A stretch of DNA of 64,000 nt from Legionella antarctica (GTDB taxonomy: Bacteria; Pseudomonadota; Gammaproteobacteria; Legionellales; Legionellaceae), in NCBI RefSeq assembly GCF_011764505.1, contig NZ_AP022839.1, positions 1,719,001-1,783,000 of the forward strand, written 5' to 3'. This document shows, one piece after another, positions 57,318 through 64,000 of the stretch (positions are counted from its first letter, which is position 1; each line of letters opens with the position of its first letter). The position numbers were made by a program, and so were the translations under genes. The notes below the pieces were generated by a model. The model had not been told where the DNA came from and did no database searches. It worked only from the letters and a program-made list of their open reading frames with translations.

Positions 57318-58613
57318 TTGAGCGTATCTAACACAAAAAACACAAAAAAAATAAGTGAGAATAATCTGACTAAGGCTTATCTTATATTTTTCTTAGCAGC
57401 CTCCTTTTATTTATATGAGTTTATATTGCAAGTTGCACCGAGTGTTATGGCCGAATCAATGATGAGAACCTTTAAGATCACTGGAGAAGGTTTTGGTTTC
57501 ATTTCTGCTTTTTATTTTTATGCTTACGCACCTGCTCAGTTACCTGCAGGAGTTTTGTATGACCGCTATGGCCCACGTAAATTGATGACCTGTGCCATTA
57601 TATTGTGCGCTCTGGGCTCTGCTTTTTTCGCCTCTACAGACAGTGTATTTACAGCCTCTATTGGAAGATTTATGATCGGAATAGGCTCTGCATTTTCTTT
57701 CATAGGTGTCTTGGTTCTGATTTCTCGTTGGTTTCCCCCTAATCATTTCGCCATTCTTGCTGGAGTAGCTCAATTAATGAGTTCAGTAGGGGCTATGTTT
57801 GGTGAGGTTCCCTTAGCTTCCCTCATTGCTCATGTAGGGTGGCGTAACGCGAGTTTTATTTTATCTGCAGTGGGCTTTATTTTAGCTGGTTTTTTTTGGC
57901 TCTATATTCGTGATTACCCAAATCAACAAAATCAAACCGCACCCAATAATTACCTTAAGGATGAATGGAAAAGACTTATCACCGTATGTAAACATTCCCA
58001 TACCTGGGTTACAGGTGGATATGCTTTCGCTATATGGACTCCCATTGCCGTATTTGCAGCTCTTTGGGGTGTTCCTTATCTTCAAGAAAAGTTTCAAATA
58101 AGTGTAGTAGCTGCCTCAGGTTTATGCAGCATGATTTGGCTTGGTATAGGAATCGGTAGTCCATTATTGGGCTGGTTTAGTGACAGGATAGAGAGTCGTC
58201 GTATTGCCTTGATTATAAGTTCAATTTTAGGTTTGGTAGCTACGCTGATTTTGCTGTACTCATCACAACTGTCTTATGGCTGGACATATCTCATTTTATT
58301 TTTATTAGGATTAGGAGCGGGGGGGCAGACACTTAGTTTTGCCGTAGTTAAAGACAATAACTCTTCTGATTTTGTTGGAACAGCTTCCGGCTTCAATAAT
58401 CTTTCAGTTTTGATTGGTGGGGCAATTTTTCAACCGCTAGTGGGTTATATATTACAGCATACAGACTCACCGCATTTGGTTAACGGTATTTATGTCTACA
58501 GCATAACAAGCTATCAGACAGCATTATTGGTCATGCCTATGTGCTTTCTGGGAAGTTTATTAATTGCTGCGTTTTTGCTTAAAGAATCTCATCCAGGTCG
58601 ACGTACTTATTAA
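57318..58613 (+). CDS. MFS transporter, Pht-like
   Basis: A 431-residue permease with 12 membrane helices. The loop 2-3 motif GVLYDRYGPRKLM fits the MFS consensus, and the first helix YLYEFILQVAPSVM is like that of the Legionella and Coxiella amino-acid/nucleoside carriers (Pht family). The start is TTG at 57318, since no ATG precedes the first helix and GAGTGA lies upstream. The 55-base gap after anmK suggests a possible shared transcript. The substrate is unknown. Confidence 0.85.
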   Translation: MSVSNTKNTKKISENNLTKAYLIFFLAASFYLYEFILQVAPSVMAESMMRTFKITGEGFGFISAFYFYAYAPAQLPAGVLYDRYGPRKLMTCAIILCALGSAFFASTDSVFTASIGRFMIGIGSAFSFIGVLVLISRWFPPNHFAILAGVAQLMSSVGAMFGEVPLASLIAHVGWRNASFILSAVGFILAGFFWLYIRDYPNQQNQTAPNNYLKDEWKRLITVCKHSHTWVTGGYAFAIWTPIAVFAALWGVPYLQEKFQISVVAASGLCSMIWLGIGIGSPLLGWFSDRIESRRIALIISSILGLVATLILLYSSQLSYGWTYLILFLLGLGAGGQTLSFAVVKDNNSSDFVGTASGFNNLSVLIGGAIFQPLVGYILQHTDSPHLVNGIYVYSITSYQTALLVMPMCFLGSLLIAAFLLKESHPGRRTY

Positions 58614-58644
58614 AAACAGACTGTTTTACTAAAGATCTGTAGAA

Positions 58645-59898
58645 CTAAACAGGGATTTCCTTTATGGCTTCCTTTTCAGTTATAAAAGTCAGCCCAATAA
58701 AGAGCAGAAAAACAGCGCCGACCGCATTACAGAAAATTCCAAAATGCAGGTTATTGTGGTCCTGATAAAAAGCACTGGCTATTTCTATGCCCAAGGCACC
58801 GATAATCATCACGCTCAAACTCACTAATGCAGATGCGGTACCCTTGCTTACTGAAGTGATGTACAGACAAAACCTGTTTAATGGAGCATTAATAATGCTG
58901 AGTGCAAAAAAATAGATGATAATGCCTGGTAGTAAATACTGATAATGGTTACCATATAAATAGGGTAGAAGGGCAATCATCAGGATTCCTATCGTCATAA
59001 TAATGCAACCCAAAAATATAATCTGCTTAATTTTATATTTGTACGTTAATCGATGTAAAAACCAATTACCCATAATGGTTGCTCCAAATATTGGAAGCTG
59101 CCACAGGCCATACTGAATAACAGTTAATTTAGCTTCAGTTATCAGTATTATAGGAGCCAGGGCAATCCAGGCGATACAAGGAATGCCGATAACACCCGCA
59201 GCCAATGTACTCAGGCAAAAGGTTAAATTTGTAAAAAGTTCCTTGTAATTTTTATATATTGACTTTGCAGAGAATGGGACTTTAGGAAGTAGTAGCCCAT
59301 CCTTTTTTATATGTCCTATAGGCTCAGGCATGTAACGCCATAACCCCCAAAGGGCAATCAGGGCAAAGAAAGCAATCATGATAAATATAAAGCGCCACGA
59401 GGTATAGAGAATAATAATGGCGCCAAAAAGCGGGCCTAGTAATGGTGCTAAAATAGCAGCATTGGCCATAATTGCTATGATTCGTATAGCATTCATTTCA
59501 TCAAATATCTCTTGAATGGTTGCATATCCGATAACTCCAATGAAACATAATCCCATTCCTTGGAAAAATCGTGCAATTAGAAATTGATGCATGGAGTGAG
59601 AGCAAGCAATCATTAAGGTAAAAATAAAAAAGAGGCAAGCCCCTAATAACATTGACGGCCTTCTACCATAACTGTCGGAGATAGGCCCAAGAATCAACTG
59701 CAGGCTGGCACCACCGAGAATATAAACAGTAAGGGAGGTGGCTACAGTCGATTCGGGTGCATTAAAAGATTTAACTACATTAATCATGCCGGGCATAATC
59801 ATATCGTTAGCGATATAGGTTAAAAATTCATATAAAACCAGGAAGCAAGCAAAAATCAGGGCCTGTCTGCGCGATATAGGAATAAGTGGATCAGACAT
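58645..59898 (-). CDS. MFS drug-efflux transporter, Bcr/CflA type
   Basis: A 417-residue transporter with 12 helices. LGPISDSYGRRPSMLLG (about 65-81) and RFFQGMGLCFIGVIGYA (about 113-129) are the drug:H+ antiporter motifs of Bcr/CflA proteins. It is convergent with the Pht-like gene and ends 31 bases from it. The usual substrates of the group are bicyclomycin, sulfonamides or chloramphenicol; none can be inferred. Confidence 0.88.
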   Translation of the reverse strand: MSDPLIPISRRQALIFACFLVLYEFLTYIANDMIMPGMINVVKSFNAPESTVATSLTVYILGGASLQLILGPISDSYGRRPSMLLGACLFFIFTLMIACSHSMHQFLIARFFQGMGLCFIGVIGYATIQEIFDEMNAIRIIAIMANAAILAPLLGPLFGAIIILYTSWRFIFIMIAFFALIALWGLWRYMPEPIGHIKKDGLLLPKVPFSAKSIYKNYKELFTNLTFCLSTLAAGVIGIPCIAWIALAPIILITEAKLTVIQYGLWQLPIFGATIMGNWFLHRLTYKYKIKQIIFLGCIIMTIGILMIALLPYLYGNHYQYLLPGIIIYFFALSIINAPLNRFCLYITSVSKGTASALVSLSVMIIGALGIEIASAFYQDHNNLHFGIFCNAVGAVFLLFIGLTFITEKEAIKEIPV

Positions 59899-60296
59899 AA
59901 CATTAGCCTTGATAGCTCAAAATCGAAAAATACACTGGCATATTATATACCATTTTTTGCCATAAATACGATAGAAAAAATCAGCAAATTGAATAACTGA
60001 TGCGCAAATGGAAGAATAACTGCAAATGTAACAGCCAAGACTTGGTGTAATAAATTTTCCACGTGCCATAAGATCGAGTAACATGATTAATTTTATAGGT
60101 ATCCGCTGCGAACTAATATAAAACGAGTTTCGAGCTGAAGCACGTTATCAATATCACGTGGAGAAAGGTGCTAGGTGAGACTTATTTTAAAAAAACCATA
60201 GTTCTCCTTACCAGTGAGGAATACTAAAAAGCCTTTAGCAATATAGAAGAAGAGAAAGCAAAGGTAACATTTACAGGTCATAGACCTTTTTAATGA
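59899..60296. other. 398-base gap with no recognised gene
   Basis: An AT-rich, gene-free stretch upstream of the Bcr-type transporter and downstream of the exonuclease gene. It contains AGGTC-ATA-GACCT with TTTT (60274-60290), a weak plus-strand terminator, and several stop codons in all frames. No RNA gene, ORF or repeat family is recognised; a small regulatory RNA cannot be excluded. Confidence 0.5.
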
Positions 60297-61067
60297 TTAA
60301 GCCATGCGGGTTAAAAATTCGTTAAGATGTGTTTTTTCTTGTTCAGCATGCAAATAAGTTTTTAAGCGCTGTACCGCAGCATCGTATTCATCCATATTAA
60401 TAATTCCACGGGTCAACTCAAAGCGTAAATACACGCAATATGTGTTAAGTACATCAGTTTCACAATAATCACGTATGTTTTTGATTTGACCTGCAGTATA
60501 TTGCTCCCAAACTTTTGAACCACTCATTCCCATTTTCCCTGGGAAACCTAACATACTGGAAATATCATCCAGTGGTGCAAACGCTTTGTTTTGATAACCA
60601 GCAATTAAATCCATTAAGTCCATATGGCGATAATGAAATCGGCTTAAATAGTTATTCCAACGAAAGGTTTGTTGATTTTCACCTGCTTCCCAGTATGTTG
60701 ATGCAGTTACTGAATGTAATAATGATCGGTAATGCAAGACAGGCAAATCAAAACCACTACCGTTCCAACTGATCAACGTAGGGGTGTGCTTTTCGATGCC
60801 TGCAAAAAAACGTGTAATTAATTCTTTCTCATTAGAGTCCTCGTCTCCAAGGGACCAGACTTTTATTTGTGATCCATGACTCATAACCACAGAAATAGCA
60901 CAAATTTTTTGTAAATAATGAGGCAGAAAATCATTGCCCACTTTAGCTCTTCTCAAAGCAAACATAGCTAACGCTGTTTCTTCATCAGACAAACCATCCA
61001 GATCAAACAATTTACGACCAGACTCAACGTCCGGGATAGTTTCTATATCAAATACAAGTATTGTCAT
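60297..61067 (-). CDS. Predicted 3'-5' exonuclease, PolB-like
   Basis: A 256-residue stand-alone DnaQ-like exonuclease of the PolB-associated (PF10108-type) family. The DEDD motifs appear as VFDIETIPD (residues 5-13), SWNGSGFDLPVL (about 112-123, Exo II) and RDYCETDVLNTY (about 198-209, Exo III). It has no polymerase domain. Family members are found widely in proteobacteria; the DNA substrate is not established. It is a single minus-strand gene. Confidence 0.88.
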   Translation of the reverse strand: MTILVFDIETIPDVESGRKLFDLDGLSDEETALAMFALRRAKVGNDFLPHYLQKICAISVVMSHGSQIKVWSLGDEDSNEKELITRFFAGIEKHTPTLISWNGSGFDLPVLHYRSLLHSVTASTYWEAGENQQTFRWNNYLSRFHYRHMDLMDLIAGYQNKAFAPLDDISSMLGFPGKMGMSGSKVWEQYTAGQIKNIRDYCETDVLNTYCVYLRFELTRGIINMDEYDAAVQRLKTYLHAEQEKTHLNEFLTRMA

Positions 61068-61223
61068 GAGGATTATTCACCTAAAATACACTCAGTAAAT
61101 TCTAGCATGGCGGGTATGGCAAGCAAAAGCAAATGTCATAGATTGTAAAGGGTAATTTTGTTACTATTGAATTTTTAGGCTTATTGAGTTGCTTTAGCTG
61201 CTCCACAATTTAATATAATCATC

Positions 61224-61823
61224 ATGAACTTTAAATTATTTGCCTTGTTTCTACCCTTTTTTTTTCTCACGGCTTGTGTGAGTCGTCCCCCTACAGACGT
61301 CAACAACATATGTACCATATTTAAGCAGTATCCGAAGTGGTATCGAGATGCGAAAGATGTAGAAAAACGCTGGAAAGTACCTGTTGCTGTCCAAATGTCT
61401 ATTATCCATCAAGAATCTAAATTTGATGCCAGAGCAAAACCCCCACGTACCAAACTATTGAGAATTATTCCATGGAAAAGACCTTCGACCGCATATGGCT
61501 ACACTCAGGCGTTGCATTCCACATGGAAACAGTATAGACGAACTAATGGCTGGTTCTGGTCGTCCCGCGATGATTTTGGAGATGGTGTTGATTTTATTGG
61601 CTGGTATGCAAATGAGGCGAATAAAAAAGCCAGAATTTCCAGGACAGATGCTTACTCTCTTTATTTGGCATATCATGAAGGAATAGGCGGTTACCAGCGT
61701 AAAACATACTTAGTAAAACCCTGGTTGATTTCTGTAGCTCGAAAGGTTAAAGCAAAATCACAATTATACGCCGTGCAATTAAATTCATGTAAAAATCAGG
61801 TGAATTCACATTCGTGGTTTTAA
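61224..61823 (+). CDS. Lysozyme-like lipoprotein (probable lytic transglycosylase)
   Basis: A 199-residue lipoprotein with a lipobox LTAC (Cys18) after a hydrophobic leader. The mature domain shows IIHQESKFDARA, whose glutamate would be the catalytic acid of a soluble lytic transglycosylase, and AYGYTQALHSTWKQY and YLAYHEGIGGYQ in the family pattern (AxGxxQ and Y-G-G loops). The position suggests peptidoglycan trimming at the outer membrane. Activity is inferred from the motifs. Confidence 0.82.
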   Translation: MNFKLFALFLPFFFLTACVSRPPTDVNNICTIFKQYPKWYRDAKDVEKRWKVPVAVQMSIIHQESKFDARAKPPRTKLLRIIPWKRPSTAYGYTQALHSTWKQYRRTNGWFWSSRDDFGDGVDFIGWYANEANKKARISRTDAYSLYLAYHEGIGGYQRKTYLVKPWLISVARKVKAKSQLYAVQLNSCKNQVNSHSWF

Positions 61824-61935
61824 CGAGCAGTGAGATGAGATCATTATATAAAATAATAACTAAAAAATTTATAAATTTAAGAAGTAGTAGTATACTTGAA
61901 AGACTAAATTTAGGATTATCAAAGAGGAGTTTTTG

Positions 61936-62619
61936 ATGCGATTAATGCTTTTAGGCGGACCGGGCGCGGGGAAAGGAACCCAAGCCTCGCGTTTAATTGA
62001 ACGTTATAAAATTCCGCAAATCTCTACAGGAGATATGTTGCGGGCCGCTATTGCCCAAGGTTCACCATTAGGCTTAAGTGCTAAAAAAATTATGGAATCA
62101 GGAGGCTTGGTTTCTGATGACATCATCATTGGTTTAGTTAAAGAACGCTTGAAAAAAGACGATTGCAAAAATGGATTTCTTTTTGATGGGTTTCCCAGAA
62201 CCTTAATTCAGGCTGAGGCACTCAAGCAAGAGGGAATTTATTTAGATCACGTAATTGAAATAAAAGTTGCTGATGACGAGATCATTCAACGAATAAGTGG
62301 TCGTCGGATTCACCAGCCTTCAGGGCGTGTTTACCATATTGTAAATCACCCACCAAAAACTCCGGGTTGTGATGATGTCACAGGAGATTCTCTGATTCAG
62401 CGTGAAGACGATAAAGAAGAAACGGTGCGAAAAAGACTGGATGTATATCATAGCCAAACGGCACCGTTGATAAAATATTACAAACAATGGGCGCAAGAAG
62501 GCTCTAAAGGGGCTCCACAGTTTCATAGTGTGGTCGGAATGGGGGATGTGGATGAGATTTTTGATAATATAGTAACAGTACTTGATGCAAGGGTAGAAAC
62601 ATGCCAAGCCAAACTATAA
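61936..62619 (+). CDS. adk: Adenylate kinase
   Basis: A 227-residue adenylate kinase that interconverts AMP, ATP and ADP. The P-loop [10 protein letters not shown] (about 7-16), [22 protein letters not shown] and the lid [16 protein letters not shown] are typical. The long lid marks the bacterial form. The ATG at 61936 follows GAGGAG. Its 3' end overlaps a thioredoxin gene by 19 bases. Confidence 0.96.
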   Translation: MRLMLLGGPGAGKGTQASRLIERYKIPQISTGDMLRAAIAQGSPLGLSAKKIMESGGLVSDDIIIGLVKERLKKDDCKNGFLFDGFPRTLIQAEALKQEGIYLDHVIEIKVADDEIIQRISGRRIHQPSGRVYHIVNHPPKTPGCDDVTGDSLIQREDDKEETVRKRLDVYHSQTAPLIKYYKQWAQEGSKGAPQFHSVVGMGDVDEIFDNIVTVLDARVETCQAKL

Positions 62620-62963
62620 CTAGCGATGCATTTGAATCGTTTATCAATGAAAATGAAATAGTATTTATTGATTATTGGGCTGAGTGGTGTGCCCCATGTA
62701 AGCAGTTTGCAACGGTTTACGAAAAAGTCTCAGATCAATTTCCCATGATAAGATTTGTTAAAGTAAATATAGAAATGCAACAGGAGTTGGCTGATTTGTT
62801 TGAGATACGCTCCATACCGCATCTCATGGTCTTTAAAGAGGGAATAGTCATTTACTCTGATGCTGGCAGCATGCCAGAATCAACGTTAAAAGAACTGGCG
62901 CAACAAGCGTTAGACGCTGATGTTAGTGATATTCGGGCTCAGATTGAGCAGGAGAAGGATTAA
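62601..62963 (+). CDS. Thioredoxin-fold protein
   Basis: A 120-residue thioredoxin with the redox site [11 protein letters not shown] (about 27-37) and the cis-proline in RSIPHLMVF. The spacing fits cytosolic thioredoxin; the acidic extension after residue 100 ([14 protein letters not shown]) is longer than in TrxA. It starts inside adk. Its end overlaps the convergent glpD by 41 bases. Confidence 0.88.
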   Translation: MPSQTITSDAFESFINENEIVFIDYWAEWCAPCKQFATVYEKVSDQFPMIRFVKVNIEMQQELADLFEIRSIPHLMVFKEGIVIYSDAGSMPESTLKELAQQALDADVSDIRAQIEQEKD

Positions 62964-64000
62964 TACTTGCCAGGTAGTCTTCCAGCTCTTTTTTACCCCT
63001 GTTATCTATAGTGAGCCCAAGTTTGGTTCGCCGGTGTAATACATCTTCAGAGTACTTGGCCCATTCTTCAGAAATCAGGTAGTTTAATTCTACTTGATAT
63101 AGGGATGAGCCATAGTGTTTTCCCATGGATTCAATACAAGTACATGTTGACAAAAATAATTCCGTATTAGTACCATAACTATAGAGATAGCGATTAAGTA
63201 ATTCATGATTCATCCAATGATATTTTTTTCGTGCATAAGTTAAATATTGATCAAAATTCATCGTTCCAAAAGTGGCTCCTGGGAGAGGGATGTATTTTGT
63301 TTGTGACTCATGCATGTTTGGAAATAGAGGGGCAAGTTGATTAACTGTTTCTTCTGCTAATTGCCGGTATGTTGTAATTTTTCCACCAAAAATAGTCACA
63401 ATGGGAGCCGGAGTCGAACTAAATTCATAAATATAATCACGGCTTAGGGCTTTTAATTCGGTTCCTTCACTGGCTAACAAAGGTCTTACTCCACTCCATG
63501 AATAGACGATATCGTTGGAATTAAATTTAATTTTAAAATATGAATTGACTAATGAGATCAAGTAATCCGTTTCTTTTTTACTAATATGTATTCCATCCTT
63601 AAGTGCTCCTTTAAATAGTGTATCAGTTGTGCCTATCATGCTAAATCCATGATAAGGTATAACAAAAATCACCCGTTTATCATCGTTTTGTAAAAAATAA
63701 GCATGTTTGCCTTCATAAAGTTTAGGGACGATAATATGGCTTCCCTTGACCAACGTAATTTGATGTATAACGGGTATGTGAGTCAATTTTGCTATAGACT
63801 CCACCCAAGGTCCTGCTGCATTAATTATGGATCGTGCAAAAAGCCTATAAACAGTGCCATTTTTTGGCTGAATGGTTAATTGCCATAAATTATTCACCAC
63901 TTCAGCCTTGGTTACTGTTGAGTTCGGATGAATAACTGCTCCATGATTCTTTGCTTGAATGGCATTAATAATGGTTAAACGAGCATCATCTGTGGCTGCA
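62923..64000 (-). CDS. glpD: Aerobic glycerol-3-phosphate dehydrogenase, C-terminal part
   Basis: The gene enters from the right edge; it is open to base 63999. About 358 residues are visible. DDARLTIINA and IHPNSTV belong to the substrate/FAD half; NAAGPWVESIA (FAD binding), GSHIIVP, YSWSGVRPLLASEG and the C-terminal helical domain with VELNYLISEEWAKYSEDVLHRRTKLGL complete the enzyme. GlpD feeds electrons from glycerol-3-phosphate into the quinone pool. The N-terminal FAD motif is outside the window. Its stop overlaps the thioredoxin gene. Confidence 0.92.
   Translation of the reverse strand, partial: AATDDARLTIINAIQAKNHGAVIHPNSTVTKAEVVNNLWQLTIQPKNGTVYRLFARSIINAAGPWVESIAKLTHIPVIHQITLVKGSHIIVPKLYEGKHAYFLQNDDKRVIFVIPYHGFSMIGTTDTLFKGALKDGIHISKKETDYLISLVNSYFKIKFNSNDIVYSWSGVRPLLASEGTELKALSRDYIYEFSSTPAPIVTIFGGKITTYRQLAEETVNQLAPLFPNMHESQTKYIPLPGATFGTMNFDQYLTYARKKYHWMNHELLNRYLYSYGTNTELFLSTCTCIESMGKHYGSSLYQVELNYLISEEWAKYSEDVLHRRTKLGLTIDNRGKKELEDYLASINPSPAQSEPEYH

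Noticed and set aside
1-64000. CRISPR arrays, tRNA/rRNA genes, prophage
   Set aside because: No regular direct repeats with spacers, no tRNA-like cloverleaf recognised, and no phage structural genes were seen.

Overview
The window looks like a Legionella chromosome, probably L. pneumophila or a near relative. The base composition is AT-rich. It carries the pseudopilin block of a Legionella-type (Lsp) type II secretion system next to glnA, a Sel1-repeat secreted protein, a Fis paralogue beside lpxB, and GC-rich repeats of the CCGCGGCACGTAGG type that are common in Legionella. The species assignment is inference from gene content; no rRNA or tRNA gene is visible in the window.

Layout. 1-4850: the end of a FadN-type beta-oxidation protein and its thiolase, a CDF cation transporter, a Sel1-repeat protein and a small membrane protein. 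5101-6570: an IS3-family element with a structured non-coding tail. 6624-10363: a flavin disulfide reductase and a two-gene osmoprotectant ABC transporter whose permease is fused to its binding protein. 10535-14735: type II secretion genes lspK, J, I, H, G and F, all on the minus strand. 14830-20981: glnA, a DUF4124 gene broken by an in-frame stop, yaaA, a PLP enzyme and htpG with a clear sigma-32 promoter. 21142-25600: an accessory block made of an IS66-like element with 80-bp terminal inverted repeats and a probable metal- or thiol-stress cassette (MerR regulator, glutaredoxin-MauE membrane fusion, secreted protein with two HIHP motifs). 25614-34253: fis, lpxB with a dehydrogenase that may make the Legionella diamino-sugar lipid A precursor, rnhB, rodA-mrdA-rlmH-rsfS and a peptide transporter. 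34452-43368: hutU-hutH-aldehyde dehydrogenase, rnhA, dnaQ, a secreted protein, an L,D-transpeptidase, erpA and mnmA. 43603-46003: a secreted Ser/Thr-rich protein and an IS4-family element with a frameshifted transposase. 46063-54974: a long plus-strand fatty-acid run (DUF177, rpmF, plsX, fabH, fabD, fabG, acpP, fabF) continuing into mltG, tmk, holB and a PilZ gene. 55235-64000: tatD, anmK, two MFS transporters, a PolB-like exonuclease, a lysozyme-like lipoprotein, adk, a thioredoxin and the end of glpD.

Most of the window is housekeeping DNA. The changeable parts are the three insertion sequences and the metal cassette. The best candidate for something little described is the MerR / Grx-MauE / HIHP-protein cassette. 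It has a well-formed MerR-type promoter with a 20-bp spacer, and its secreted protein is an internal duplication, each half carrying one HIHP histidine motif. Decay is visible in two genes: the DUF4124 gene (in-frame TAA) and the IS4 transposase (frameshift). No CRISPR array, prophage or recognisable Dot/Icm effector was found.
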